Below, piece after piece: positions 29,326 to 42,647 of a DNA stretch of 58,449 nucleotides. This DNA comes from Nostoc sp. NMS4 (lineage in GTDB: Bacteria; Cyanobacteriota; Cyanobacteriia; Cyanobacteriales; Nostocaceae). Where the stretch lies: the NCBI RefSeq assembly GCF_017115095.1, contig NZ_JABXKI010000140.1:1-58449 (forward strand), written 5' to 3'. A program made the position numbers and the translations under genes. Numbering within the stretch: the first letter of the stretch is position 1; every line of letters begins with the position of its first letter. The notes under the pieces were generated by a model. That model searched no databases. It was not told where the DNA came from and worked only from the letters and a program-made list of their open reading frames with translations.

Positions 29326-32300
29326 CTAAAGGATACTAGCAGAAAAAACGAAATCATTGCTTGTAAGGCTAGTTGATGTAATTCCCAACAATGAAGCCAA
29401 CTCTGTATTTCCAATTTTCACGATAGTGTCACGACCCTGTTGCAACAGTGTTAAAGCACTAAACTGAGTAACACCAATTCCACCCAGCCCGATTTTATCA
29501 ATGCCGATCGCAAAATCAGTCACAATACTCTTGCTAGTTGGCAGACTGGCGTTAGCAATCCAGAACTGGTCAACACCAGTACCACCACTGAGGCTATTAC
29601 TACCCTGTTGACTAGCAAATAACACATCATCACCATCGCCACCAGACAGGGAATCATTGAGATTAGAGAAAAGTTTATCGTCGCCGGAACCACCGTAAAG
29701 ACGGTTATTGCTACCGCCACTGCTAAGGGTATCATTACCTGAGCCACCGAATAATGATTGGCGAGAACCTTCAATTACTGAGAGATTATCATCACCTGCC
29801 GCCCCAAGTAAATTATTACTTCCACTGGCTTCCACTACGGTAATAACATCATTCCCGTTGCCACCATCAGCAGTAGTATTTTGAACGGGGCCGTTTTGAC
29901 CAAGAAATATCTGATCGTTACCCTCTCCTGTGGACACTGAAGAGTCGCTACCGACTACCACCGTGTCTTCACCGTTTCCCGTTTGGATTATATTACTTTT
30001 AGTACCCTCTACAAAATCTGCTCCGTCACCTGTGGATAAGGTTTGATTGGGCTGAACGGTAATATCATCGCTGGTAGTGGAGCCAAAATTAATTTCTTCA
30101 GCTTGAGGTTGACCTAAACCAGGAGCAAGGTTAAGGGGCTTCTCTAACTTCAGTTGGAGAATCTCATTGTTGTCTATGACTGGATTTTGAGGATCGTTCC
30201 CAGGGCGACCTGTAGAAAAGGGATAATTGTTGTCATTAGCGACCAAAATGGTATTTTTGTCAACAACTAGAACATTTTCAATGGTTTGGAATGGGAAATC
30301 GAAGGTAGTTTTGCCATCTCCATTTAGATCGTTGGGGTCTTGGATGTTTAACAAGTCTGCAACTTCTTCTTTAGCGACATAGCCATTAGAATCTGTTTTA
30401 GACAAATCTATTTTGTAGATCCTCTTAAATTTAGCTGCATCCCCTTGATTGTTATCCCGTTCAATGACTAGGTATTCATTATCATTAATGACTGCTAAAT
30501 CCCCGATAGAATTTGATGGATTATCCAATCTGTAGTTCAGCTTTTTATCAGTGTACTTGTGGCTGGCTAAATCAAATTCGTTAATCCGCAAAGCGCCAGG
30601 AGTATCGCCTTGAACCGTACCTTCTAATAAGAAATAAAGCTTAGTTTTGCTGGCGTTAATTGCTCCACCCTCAAAACCTTTGGAACTACCCAAATTAGCA
30701 AAGGCATCTCCTGAAAGCACATCGGGGTTTTGTGGCGATCGCACCACATTATACTGAGGATCATCTCTGAGTTTATCCCGTACTTTATCCGCGATATCTG
30801 GGAAATCACTAAATAGCGCATCTACTCCTAATTGATAGAACTGCTGAATTTCTAGCTCTAGCTTACCTTTGTAATCTGCTGCTAAATATTGATCTTCGGC
30901 GCGGAAGGTGTAAGGATGAACCTGCAACCCAGCGTTGTGAGCATCTTGAATTAAGGTAGTGGGAGGTAATGTTGTCTTATCAGCATCATTGACTGCTCCA
31001 TCGCCATTGACATCATCAGCTTTGCCATCACCATTAGCATCAGTACCTTTGACGCTAACAATCATCCGTTTCCAAGGGCCAATACCATCAGCATAAGTGG
31101 CAACTTCAGCCAAACCTTCGGGTGTTCGCAAGTCGCCATAAGTACGAGTGTCACCACTTACCTTCAGGTCATAAGGCTGACTTTCGATAATCTTGCCGTT
31201 AATATCAATGTCACTAGCATCTAAAAGCTGGATAAGTGGAATATCCACCCCTGCCGCCGGCATGATAGTATCATGCAGTTCTTTGAGATTACTCACTTCA
31301 AAGGACTGGATAAAGATGCGAGTAGGGTCAGTAAAGTTATTTGCCTTCAGCGCATCAATTAGTAACTGACTGATGTTTCTGTTAGCTTTGTCTGTGGTTC
31401 CCACATAAGTGGCTTCATTGGCCAAATAGGTCGGGTGCTTAGTTTCAGGATAGATACCAATCTTTTTACCTGTCTCGGCTTCGACTTCCTTAACCAAATT
31501 GATGATTTCCGTAAAGGTCGGAATTTCAAATTGATCGTCAAAGGAATGATCTCGGAAAGGTAGACGTTCTTCAGCGCGTAAAGTCTTGATTTCAGCTAAA
31601 GTGAAGTCTTCAGCAAACCAACCTGTAATTGTGTTTCCATCTAAACTTACTGTTTTTTTGCGATCGGCAAACTCTGGATGTTTGTAAACATCTGTGGTTG
31701 TGTTGCTGAAATTGACAGTACCATCAGCGTTCAAAACTGCTAAAGCTGGTTCATGGCGAGCAATTAACACACCATCTTTTGTCACAACCAAGTCAGGCTC
31801 AATAAAGTCAGCGCCGCGCTCAATTGCTTGTTTATAAGACTCTAAAGTATGCTCTGGACGATAGCCACTTGCACCTCTGTGACCAATAACTTTAGGTGCT
31901 TCTCCATCTAAAGTTTTGAATTGGTCGGGTGTCGCAATGGGAGCCTCTAATAATTTACCAGTGGCATCAAAATGCAGCAGGTAAGGGCCAAACTCGTCTC
32001 CAATCCAGATTGTCCCATCTTTATCAAAGACAAATGACTCTACATCAAAGTCTGCACCAGTCAGTAATCTGTCGTTAGTTCCCTCATTCACAATTTGGAA
32101 AGGAACTTTGTTGTTAGGGTCAGATAGTTGGATGTAATCTAAAACTTTAACGCTTCCGTCTCCATTCTCTGTTCCCTTAAAACTTGGGTCTAGACGATTT
32201 ATCCGTAGTAGAAAATCTGCACTATTGTCTTTGCTGCCGTAACCGTTATCTGAGAGGAAGTACAAAGAGTTACTATTAGCAAATTGAACACCGCTAAAGC

Positions 32301-33945
32301 CCTGTATTGGCTGTCCGGGGAAAGGCCCAGTTCTGCCATTGGCTGAAATTTCTGCACCAGAAGCGGGCCCATCACTAAAGGTATCAGCAGGTAATGAGGC
32401 AAAACCAACTAATTCAACTTGAGGTACTGGTGTTGCAAGTAGAAGTTGACCGCCGCGACTGTGTTCGCCATTGAGTACATTCAACTGGTTGGGATCTACG
32501 CCATTGACTACACCGCTAGCTTGGACATCAAATAGGTAGGAACTGCGATCTAGTTGAGGATTAGAAGCGGCTTCGATAATCCCAGAGCTTTCCCAAGAAC
32601 CAAAACTACTATTAAAGGCAGTACCTTGGGCATTTTGGTCAACTTCAAACAGAGGTTTAACAGTATCGCTAGCAATATCGTAAGACCAAACGCGATCGTT
32701 ACGCTCCTGGGCATCGATGATTTCTCCACCGCGACCTGCTGTATCTTCTTGGAGTAAGAGTTTGCCATTTTGGTCAACAGTTACGTTGTCGTAGCTTACT
32801 CCTGTATTTGGGCCACCAGTTAGTACCAATTCAAAGTTGCTAATCTCTGCTGTTGGGTCACTTGCGTTCAGGCTGAAGCGATAAGCCTTACCGTAAGGAT
32901 TTTCAAAAGTGCCATTAGCTAGTTGATCTTCGGTTCCAGTGGTGACAAAGTAGAAAGTACCTGGATTGTTTGGGTCTTCGGTTATATCTTCAATACGACG
33001 GAAGTTTGTGGAACGTAACACTCCATTGTCGCTACCATTTACCCAATCACTCAGAGGTTTACCGGCATTAAGTAACTCGTCGTCTGCACGGTCTTCTGTA
33101 CCTTTAGTATTATAAACTGCTGACCGATCGACCTTAGTCCAGGTAGCTTTTACCTTTGTTCCTTCGGCGACAGTTTCATTGTCATAACCTGTTACCTTCA
33201 AGACGTACAAATCTCCGTCTTTCAAGCCATTGGGGTCTTCGGCTGTCTGATTCCCAACGAACAGATACAGTTCGCCATCACCATTATCTTCGGTTGATAA
33301 TAGTACTGTTTTACCTGAATTGGTGGCGCGATATTGAGATGCTGCTAGTACGTTTTCTTTGGCAAAGCGACCCAAACCATCTATAGATTGAGCTGTACCA
33401 TCAGTTGTTACTGCCCAACCTAAACTATCAGCATTCTGCTCATCGGCGGTAAAGAATATTGGCCCGCCTTCAAAGCCATAGGTTGCTAAGTAGGCTGAAC
33501 AGAATCGGCCAAAGTTAATACCTGTTTGTGTGACAGCATCAGATGTAACTGTAATCTTGCCTAATTCATTACCTTTACTATCAACCGCTTTCTCTATTAG
33601 GTCTTTACCACCTACTAGCTTCCAGTTTTTGTCAAATTGCAATAGCGAAATTCTACCACCTGTAATTTGTCCAGAAATTGTGCTGGAAAAATCTGTTTTA
33701 GTAGTGTCGCTCAATTCATGGTTGACAAATACATAATAAGCATCGTCAGTTTCATAAATGCCTAGACCGTCAGGGATGCCTGTAAAAGCATACTTTTCAC
33801 TACCACTGGGGACAAAGGAACCAAATTCACCCTTTAGTAATGGGATTTCATCGCCAACTGTCAGTAGTTGATTTAGTCTGTAATTCGATCCATCAAGTGC
33901 CTTAACATAGGCAGAAGCCGTTGTTCTTCCGTTCTCAATTGCCAT
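29326..33945 (-). CDS. giant RTX phosphoesterase: PhoX-like + phytase-like + GDPD
   Basis: 1539 residues, no signal peptide. Residues about 1-510 resemble the PhoX/DUF839 alkaline phosphatase propeller ([35 protein letters not shown]). About 515-680 is the first half of an esterase-like phytase domain ([24 protein letters not shown]). About 685-1058 is a complete glycerophosphodiester phosphodiesterase ([37 protein letters not shown]). About 1060-1275 completes the phytase domain. 1278-1539 is an RTX module almost identical to that of the phosphatase at 23776. It probably releases phosphate from several organic esters outside the cell after type I export. Confidence 0.88.
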   Translation of the reverse strand: MAIENGRTTASAYVKALDGSNYRLNQLLTVGDEIPLLKGEFGSFVPSGSEKYAFTGIPDGLGIYETDDAYYVFVNHELSDTTKTDFSSTISGQITGGRISLLQFDKNWKLVGGKDLIEKAVDSKGNELGKITVTSDAVTQTGINFGRFCSAYLATYGFEGGPIFFTADEQNADSLGWAVTTDGTAQSIDGLGRFAKENVLAASQYRATNSGKTVLLSTEDNGDGELYLFVGNQTAEDPNGLKDGDLYVLKVTGYDNETVAEGTKVKATWTKVDRSAVYNTKGTEDRADDELLNAGKPLSDWVNGSDNGVLRSTNFRRIEDITEDPNNPGTFYFVTTGTEDQLANGTFENPYGKAYRFSLNASDPTAEISNFELVLTGGPNTGVSYDNVTVDQNGKLLLQEDTAGRGGEIIDAQERNDRVWSYDIASDTVKPLFEVDQNAQGTAFNSSFGSWESSGIIEAASNPQLDRSSYLFDVQASGVVNGVDPNQLNVLNGEHSRGGQLLLATPVPQVELVGFASLPADTFSDGPASGAEISANGRTGPFPGQPIQGFSGVQFANSNSLYFLSDNGYGSKDNSADFLLRINRLDPSFKGTENGDGSVKVLDYIQLSDPNNKVPFQIVNEGTNDRLLTGADFDVESFVFDKDGTIWIGDEFGPYLLHFDATGKLLEAPIATPDQFKTLDGEAPKVIGHRGASGYRPEHTLESYKQAIERGADFIEPDLVVTKDGVLIARHEPALAVLNADGTVNFSNTTTDVYKHPEFADRKKTVSLDGNTITGWFAEDFTLAEIKTLRAEERLPFRDHSFDDQFEIPTFTEIINLVKEVEAETGKKIGIYPETKHPTYLANEATYVGTTDKANRNISQLLIDALKANNFTDPTRIFIQSFEVSNLKELHDTIMPAAGVDIPLIQLLDASDIDINGKIIESQPYDLKVSGDTRTYGDLRTPEGLAEVATYADGIGPWKRMIVSVKGTDANGDGKADDVNGDGAVNDADKTTLPPTTLIQDAHNAGLQVHPYTFRAEDQYLAADYKGKLELEIQQFYQLGVDALFSDFPDIADKVRDKLRDDPQYNVVRSPQNPDVLSGDAFANLGSSKGFEGGAINASKTKLYFLLEGTVQGDTPGALRINEFDLASHKYTDKKLNYRLDNPSNSIGDLAVINDNEYLVIERDNNQGDAAKFKRIYKIDLSKTDSNGYVAKEEVADLLNIQDPNDLNGDGKTTFDFPFQTIENVLVVDKNTILVANDNNYPFSTGRPGNDPQNPVIDNNEILQLKLEKPLNLAPGLGQPQAEEINFGSTTSDDITVQPNQTLSTGDGADFVEGTKSNIIQTGNGEDTVVVGSDSSVSTGEGNDQIFLGQNGPVQNTTADGGNGNDVITVVEASGSNNLLGAAGDDNLSVIEGSRQSLFGGSGNDTLSSGGSNNRLYGGSGDDKLFSNLNDSLSGGDGDDVLFASQQGSNSLSGGTGVDQFWIANASLPTSKSIVTDFAIGIDKIGLGGIGVTQFSALTLLQQGRDTIVKIGNTELASLLGITSTSLTSNDFVFSASIL

Positions 33946-34496
33946 AATTTAGAATGTTTTTTGGGTATTTGGATTTAGATGCATCACAAACTATTCCAGT
34001 TCTCTAATTACATCGCTTTAGCAAAAATCACATTCTCACTCTATAAGCTGGAATTAGAGAAGTATTTCAGAATTACAAAAGCATAGTTAAGTCCATTCAC
34101 ATTTTGCCATTAGTTCCGAAAACATATTTACAAACAACGTCTTTTATCAGAGTGATTTAAAACTGTAATGCTCGTAAAATGTTAACTACTAATCTGTGTT
34201 ATCGAGTAAGAGTGTGCCACTAAATTCTGAGTTTAAGTTTGTCGATAGTAGTTATGAGAGAACTTAACCTTGGAAAATATGTTTACATTTAAAGATTAAG
34301 AAAAGGATAAGTGAAACGAAACAAATGATTAAAATACGTCTAAATAAAAATAATTTTTGTTAATTTTTTTGAAAAAATAGCACGGTTAATATATAGCAAT
34401 CCTAAATGAGTCGTGAAAATCTCTGATTCCTCCTCTGCGTTCTCTGCACCTCTGCGGTTAATTTATTTGTATCCCCTCAAAATTTCGGGGTAGAAA
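33946..34496. other. 550-bp AT-rich intergenic region
   Basis: Promoter region of the RTX phosphoesterase. A CTTAACCT octamer at about 34262 and related TTAAG octamers up to 34300 could be a weak Pho-type element, but orientation and spacing are poor. 34420-34465 holds a dispersed CTCTGCGTTCTCTGCACCTC sequence. No gene. Confidence 0.4.
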
Positions 34497-34910
34497 TTAT
34501 TCTGTTATCCATGAGCAACCAAAGGAATTAAAAGAAGATTTCTCTCGAATAATAGCTCCCAAAGATGGAATATGACCGATTTGAGAAATACGGTCACGTA
34601 TGTATTCAAAAAAATTCAACTCAAGGGAAGTGAAAGCTGTTTGTTGAGGAAGTAATTTGAGTTGATAACTCCATTTGCTTGGCAGGTTGAAATTTATATC
34701 TGGTTTGCCTTGTTCTCCCTTCAGTCGATTGTTTTCGTCTCGTAGTTTTTGGTTTTCTTCTTCTAACTCTTTGATTTTTGAACTGAGTTGTTCTACCAGG
34801 TTCAATAATAATTCTATGGTTTGACGCAGTGACTCGTCTGCAATCTCTTTTGGGTCGATAGATTGCAGTAATGCCGACATTGATTTCTCTAAGGATGCTG
34901 TGTGCGTCAT
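34497..34910 (-). pseudogene. internally deleted transposase remnant
   Basis: A 137-codon frame. The first 70 residues (LRQTIELLLNLVEQLSSKIK, then a Lys/Glu coiled coil and NNRLKGEQGKPDI) look like the N-terminus of IS66-like cyanobacterial transposases. The last 48 (TSLELNFFEYIRDRISQIGH...IPSLGAIIREKS) look like the C-terminal tail of the same kind of protein. The catalytic middle is missing, so it is an inactive deletion derivative. It sits 89 bp beyond the end of vnfD. The family assignment is from memory of such proteins, not a search. Confidence 0.6.
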
Positions 34911-34998
34911 GCCTTATATTCTACGACGCAAGCTGTACCAATGTTCCTTCTTATTTTTCTCCTTACCCCAACTTACTGAGCGGATACCTGAATTCTTA

Positions 34999-37175
<2,177 letters not shown>

Positions 37176-37376
37176 AATATGTAATTTTTGTCAGAAACTT
37201 GTTGGAGTTCCTTGATTTCAAAATCCTATCAACCTTTCTAATTAATAATAGTAAAGCTGATAACAATAACGCAAATTAATATTGCAAAATAGTCATAAAG
37301 TCAGTTTAGAATATACAGTTCTGTCTAGATTTAAAGCAAACGTAATCCTTTTATATATAACACTTTTGCTAATTTA

Positions 37377-37393
37377 AATAGACAGACTATTCT
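37377..37393 (-). promoter_or_regulatory. CTGTCTATT operator-like inverted repeat upstream of vnfD
   Basis: On the minus strand AGAATAGTCTGTCTATT. Its counterpart at 58337-58355 is a perfect inverted repeat, AGAATAG-TCTGT-CTATTCT. A candidate site for the XRE/binding-protein regulator encoded at 39930, by location and recurrence only. Confidence 0.5.
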
Positions 37394-37536
37394 AACTATA
37401 TATAACGGCGTTAATGATTTAATTGCTTTCCTGATTCTAGATACCTCAATTGGATAAATCGGTGATAATTGCTCAAATCAAAACAATAGTAAAAACACAA
37501 TTTTTTGCTTTTAAGCTTTCTAGCTGATGAGTAATT

Positions 37537-37606
37537 GTAACCACGAATACTGTTTGTAAATTAATTTCTCAGCGCAAGTAAATTGGCCAGATGTATGATA
37601 TTCTTG
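37537..37606 (+). promoter_or_regulatory. NtcA-type promoter upstream of the nifH-like gene
   Basis: A perfect NtcA box GTA-ACCACGAA-TAC (37537-37550) and TATGAT (37594-37599) separated by 43 nt, which puts the box near -62 as in class I activation. The same arrangement occurs at 46543 and, inverted, at 58149. Confidence 0.75.
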
Positions 37607-38007
37607 ATTTATAGGGAATCTAATACCAGAACAAAAACTCCTTAGATTCCTTTGAAGTGAGTATCAGACCAGCCTCATCAGTTATTGGTGACGGCATAAC
37701 GTTAATCGAAGTGGAGCAAAATCGCCTAAAAATCGGTTTTTCGTTTGGCGAAGCCATTGCCATAGCTTAGGCTGGACTGATTTTTTTATGTATCTTCTTT
37801 GCAGCCAAAATAATGCTTGTCTTGCTGTGATGAAGTAAAAATTTCTCATGCACCTGCCGTATATTTGGAAGTTTTTTGAATTTTTGGTGACAGGATTGGA
37901 ACTAATTTTTAGCACCCTTGTTGTATCTCGCATCCCACTAATATTTACTGCCATATCTGTAAAAAGCTATTTAACTTTTAGCAGATAACTGCAAGATTTA
38001 TAGTGCT

Positions 38008-38019
38008 GAATAGACAGCT
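38008..38019 (-). promoter_or_regulatory. CTGTCTATTC motif upstream of the nifH-like gene
   Basis: AGCTGTCTATTC on the minus strand, 150 bp before the nifH-like start, matches the core of the vnfD operator-like sites. Confidence 0.4.
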
Positions 38020-38097
38020 AATCTCCACTATCTAACAGCATTAATGCAGCCACAAACTGGGTAGTAAATACTTTCAAAAACTACAACTCCAATTTGA

Positions 38098-38997
<900 letters not shown>

Positions 38998-39163
38998 GAC
39001 GATGCAGTAGGGGTTATCCCTCATACAAAGTGTCTGGAGCAATTGGCGATCTCTGACTCGAAAAAGCAGAAAAAACTGCGTAAACTTCTTGCGACCATTT
39101 GAGAAATCGGCGTTTTGAACCACGCCCAAATTCATCTACCTCATTGAAGGAGCAGAACTCATT

Positions 39164-39550
39164 ATGTTGACCGAAGAGGTTTTAGTCCAAAAATTTACTA
39201 CCGTAGTCAAGGGACGCTGTGCCAAAGTAGGTGAGTTGCTCCAGTACTGCCATGTCGAACTCGTAAACTCTTACTGGGGTTGTCCTCCAAAACTTATACA
39301 ACATTTTGTTGTTTATTATCCTAATATGTTGTTTGCCTCAATTAATGCCTACAAAGACGTTTTTAGAGGCGTTGCCCAAGATTTGGGGATATGTGAGGCT
39401 GTTTGCATAAATGCCACACGCATTATCCGCGATCGCGCCTCAAGGTTGAAGGAAAAGAACCCGATCTTATGGTTGGAACTCCAGTGGGTGGCAGTACCAA
39501 CTAAAAAAGGTAATTGGCATCTAGATCAGGATTTACCGCACTTGGACTAA
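39164..39550 (+). CDS. cysteine-rich small protein of unknown function
   Basis: 128 residues with five cysteines (19, 29, 40, 77, 81), an unusual density for a cytosolic cyanobacterial protein, plus several His and Trp near the C-terminus. The ATG is preceded by GAAGGAG. It follows the nifH-like gene by 166 bp on the same strand with no obvious terminator between, so co-transcription is likely. It does not match VnfG, NifX, NafY, ferredoxin or other nif accessory families that I can recall. A metal or cluster carrier is possible but unsupported. Confidence 0.6.
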   Translation: MLTEEVLVQKFTTVVKGRCAKVGELLQYCHVELVNSYWGCPPKLIQHFVVYYPNMLFASINAYKDVFRGVAQDLGICEAVCINATRIIRDRASRLKEKNPILWLELQWVAVPTKKGNWHLDQDLPHLD

Positions 39551-39929
39551 GTTTTCTGTTGGTGATGTAGGCATCGCCTTTTGATTTTACGTAAATGAAT
39601 AAACGAACCGCATAGACGCGGAGCCGCTTCCCGCAGGGTAGGACACAAAGGACACAAAGGAAAGAGGGTTTTAGAGAGTTATTGCGTAAGTCCTAATATC
39701 TGCTAACCAAGGCGATGCCTACGGCGGCAAGCTACGCTAAATCACTAAAATAGTATCCAAAGTGCAAGTATTCTAGCAAGATGTATGTTATGCTTGCAGC
39801 AAATAAGCAAAATTGTCAAAACATCAACATGTCTGACAACAAAAACGGCGACACTAGAAAACCTTACTATTGACTCAACAAATTTAAGTTTATCTGCTGC
39901 GGCTTTTTCTAACGGAGAGATACAGCCTC
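39551..39929. other. 380-bp intergenic region
   Basis: Contains a dispersed sequence at 39605-39670 (CGCATAGACGCGGAGCCGCTTC and GGACACAAAGGACACAAAGG) and a CGATGCCTACGGCGGCAAGC fragment at 39712. The promoter of the regulator gene must lie in 39760-39900, but no NtcA box was seen. Confidence 0.45.
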
Positions 39930-41189
39930 ATGAAACTGGATGTGAATCTTTGCAATAACCTGAAGTCAATAAGAACTCGCTTAGGCATGAGTCAACAAGA
40001 ATTAGCTAATATAGCTGGCGTAACTCGTCAGAGTATTGGTGGTGTGGAATTGGGACAATATGCTCCCTCTGTTGCTATGTCACTACGTTTAGCTAAGGCA
40101 CTTGGTTGCCAAGTCGAGGACTTATTCTGGTTTGAGGAAGATTTACCAGAAGTTGAGGCAATTCTTGCGGGATCAGCTCCTAAGCAACAGCAATCACGAG
40201 TTAGTCTAGCGCGGGTTGGGGATCAATGGATAGCTTATCCCCTCGTTGGGAATGATGCTTTTCGGATCGAAATGATTCCAGCTGATGGTGAAACAGTTGC
40301 GGTGAGTCACCCCATTGTAGAGACTGGGGAATCCGTAAGGGTGAAAGAGTTTCCCAGCATTAGCAAATTACCATCAGCGTCAGAGGTAGCTAGTAACGAA
40401 CGTCATTCGGAGGGTGAAGCACAGAGCCAGAATGGTACAAATAAAGTCCAGGTTCGGCTTCTGGATGATATAGACAAACTGCACAATACAGTTGTGATTG
40501 CTGGTTGTACACCTGTGCTTTCCCTCTTGGCAAGAGCAACTGAACGTTGGCATCCGCAACTGCGAATTCATTATCGTTTCGCCCACAGCAAGGCTGCATT
40601 GCGTAGTCTGTGCCGAGGTGAAATTCATATTGCAGGGATGCACTTATACGATGCTGACACTGGGGAACATAACATCCCCTTTGTGCGGAAAGCCTTAACA
40701 GGTAAGAGTGCAATTTTGATTACCCTTGGAGTTTGGGAAGAAGGTTTGTTAGTCCCACCAGGAAACCCGATGGGAGTTAAAACAGTTTCCGACTTAGTAG
40801 AATTTGGAGCAACTATTGTTACCCATGAAGTAGGTTCTGGTAGTCGGATGCTTTTAGAACGGAAACTCCAAGAAGATGGAGTGCCATTGCACAAAGTTAA
40901 AGGATCTGATCGTATCGTTCACAGCCATCAAGATGTTGCCTTATCTGTAGTCTCAGGAATCGCTGATGCAGGTATCAGTACGGCATCTATAGCTGCTGCC
41001 TTTGGATTGGGATTTGTCCCACTTCATCGGGCGCGATATGACTTGGTGATTATTAAATCATACTTGGAAGAAGAACCAGTAAAGCAGTTTCTTAGTATCT
41101 TGGGACATCAGCTAGTGCGATCGCAATTAGAGATTCTCGGCGGCTATGACACTAGCAATATTGGGGAAGTTGTAGCAAATATTTCATAA
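39930..41189 (+). CDS. XRE-family regulator with periplasmic-binding-like sensor domain (VnfR-like)
   Basis: 419 residues. N-terminal helix-turn-helix (about 8-62, RLGMSQQELANIAGVTRQSI); middle linker; C-terminal PBP-like domain (about 185-400) of the molybdate/tungstate-sensing kind, including VIAGCTPVLSLLARATERWHP, HEVGSGSRMLLERKL and VSGIADAGISTASIAAAFGLGFVPL. Anabaena variabilis controls vnf genes with two repressors, VnfR1 and VnfR2, that shut them off when molybdenum is present; the location between nifH-like and nifV, with vupABC close, fits that role. The name is inferred from context. ATG preceded by GGAGAGA. Confidence 0.8.
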   Translation: MKLDVNLCNNLKSIRTRLGMSQQELANIAGVTRQSIGGVELGQYAPSVAMSLRLAKALGCQVEDLFWFEEDLPEVEAILAGSAPKQQQSRVSLARVGDQWIAYPLVGNDAFRIEMIPADGETVAVSHPIVETGESVRVKEFPSISKLPSASEVASNERHSEGEAQSQNGTNKVQVRLLDDIDKLHNTVVIAGCTPVLSLLARATERWHPQLRIHYRFAHSKAALRSLCRGEIHIAGMHLYDADTGEHNIPFVRKALTGKSAILITLGVWEEGLLVPPGNPMGVKTVSDLVEFGATIVTHEVGSGSRMLLERKLQEDGVPLHKVKGSDRIVHSHQDVALSVVSGIADAGISTASIAAAFGLGFVPLHRARYDLVIIKSYLEEEPVKQFLSILGHQLVRSQLEILGGYDTSNIGEVVANIS

Positions 41190-41312
41190 TTCGTAATTAT
41201 TAACCGACGGCTAAGGAATATGTCTTTTACTTTCCACAACTCAAGTTAGCTGCTCTGTCTTTCAATTACGAATTACTCAAGTAAATCAAAATTACCCAAC
41301 AAGTTGGCTGGT

Positions 41313-42449
41313 ATGAATCATCACTTCACTATGAACAAACATCCCGTTCAGATTAACGATACAACCTTGCGAGATGGTGAACAAGCGGCGGGTGTAGCTT
41401 TTAACGTTGAAGAAAAAATTGCGATCGCTACTTTTCTGGATGCTATTGGTGTTCCAGAACTGGAAATTGGCGTTCCAGCAATGGGGCAAGAAGAAGCAGA
41501 GTCGATCCGAGCGATCGCTAATCTGGGATTAAATGCCCAATTACTTGGCTGGAACCGTGCTAAATTGTCCGATATCCAGGCATCTATAGATTGTGGTTTG
41601 GAACGGGTGCATATTTCCGTTCCTGTATCGGAAATTCAGATTGCCGCCAAGTTTGGGGGTAAGCAGCAGGTAATGCTGGATCTTCTGCGGGATGCAATTA
41701 ATTTTGCCTGCGATCGCGGTTTATCTGTATCTGTTGGCGGAGAAGATTCTTCTAGAGCCGATCCATCTTTTCTATTGGATGTGGCGTATTATGCTCAAGA
41801 GTTGGGAGCTTTCCGGTTTCGCTTTTGTGACACTGTAGGAATACTTGACCCTCTAAACACTTACAGCAAAGTTCGCTCCCTTGTGCATCATCTATTCATT
41901 CCCATAGAAATGCACACGCATAATGATTTTGGACTGGCAATGGCCAACTCCCTAGCTGGTATTGAAGCAGGAGCGCGATCGGTCAACACTACGGTAAATG
42001 GGATTGGCGAACGCGCAGGTAATGCGGCGCTGGAAGAAATGGTGATGGCACTGAAACACCTCTACGGCATTCCAACGGGTATTAATACAAAACGGTTGCT
42101 GGAACTATCACGGTTAGTTGCGAAAGCTGCCAATTGGCCAGTTCCTCCCTGGAAAGCGATCGTGGGTGAAAATACTTTTGCACACGAGTCGGGCATTCAT
42201 GCTCATGGTGTGTTGCAAAATCCTGGTACTTACGAACCGTTTGCACCGGAAGATGTTGGTTGGGAACGTCGCTTAGTAGTAGGCAAACATTCCGGTCGGC
42301 ATCTGATATTCAGTGTGTTGCAAGAACACGGAATCACACTCAGTCAGCCAGAAATTCAATCAGTGCTGGATGCTGTAAAGCATGAGTCAGTAAAAGTTAA
42401 GCGCAGTCTCACTGTTGAAGAACTCCTGAGTTTTGTTCCCCAAAGGTAA
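41313..42449 (+). CDS. nifV: homocitrate synthase (NifV)
   Basis: 378 residues from ATG 41313. Condenses acetyl-CoA and 2-oxoglutarate to homocitrate, the organic ligand of FeMo- and FeV-cofactors. The LeuA-type TIM barrel starts with INDTTLRDGEQAAGVAF (metal/substrate Arg-Asp), then IPIEMHTHNDFGLAMANSLA (metal His pair) and NGIGERAGNAALEEMVMAL. The C-terminal part has HESGIHAHGVL. A TTG at 41304 is also open but less likely. It follows the regulator by 120 bp on the same strand. In this setting it probably supplies homocitrate for the V cofactor. Confidence 0.93.
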   Translation: MNHHFTMNKHPVQINDTTLRDGEQAAGVAFNVEEKIAIATFLDAIGVPELEIGVPAMGQEEAESIRAIANLGLNAQLLGWNRAKLSDIQASIDCGLERVHISVPVSEIQIAAKFGGKQQVMLDLLRDAINFACDRGLSVSVGGEDSSRADPSFLLDVAYYAQELGAFRFRFCDTVGILDPLNTYSKVRSLVHHLFIPIEMHTHNDFGLAMANSLAGIEAGARSVNTTVNGIGERAGNAALEEMVMALKHLYGIPTGINTKRLLELSRLVAKAANWPVPPWKAIVGENTFAHESGIHAHGVLQNPGTYEPFAPEDVGWERRLVVGKHSGRHLIFSVLQEHGITLSQPEIQSVLDAVKHESVKVKRSLTVEELLSFVPQR

Positions 42450-42621
42450 ACGCACACATCTACCAAAACATTAAGTTGCATTGTGCTTTTACCTGTTAAA
42501 ACCTAAGTACATCAGCTTGTAAGCTTTCAGTCAGTTTGACCACAAATCAAAAGTGAACTTGGTTAAGAAAGCATCACAATTCCGTCTCTGATTATCCCAA
42601 TTATTGTACCAACTGCTAGAA

Positions 42622-42644
42622 TATTACCAATTATGTTGGTAATA
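42622..42644 (+). promoter_or_regulatory. perfect 9-bp inverted repeat at the RHH gene start
   Basis: TATTACCAA-TTATG-TTGGTAATA ends 3 bp before the ATG at 42648. A half-site, TTGGTAAT, recurs at 42908. This is a likely autoregulatory operator for the ribbon-helix-helix protein. Confidence 0.6.
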
Positions 42645-42647
42645 AGG

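Noticed and set aside
34261-34300. Pho box upstream of the RTX phosphoesterase
   Set aside because: Single CTTAACCT octamer on the wrong strand, with irregular spacing of the others; too weak to list as a site.
37682-37954. 90-codon minus-strand frame in the vnfD/nifH intergenic region
   Set aside because: Lies inside the presumed nifH leader, has no plausible ribosome binding site and no domain-like composition.
39164-39550. Possible VnfG (delta subunit) after the nifH-like gene
   Set aside because: Length is near VnfG but no recognisable VnfG blocks match; the cysteine pattern is unlike it.
41251-41262. CTGTCTTTC before nifV as another vnf operator
   Set aside because: Only partial similarity to the CTGTCTATT motif and no dyad; could be chance.
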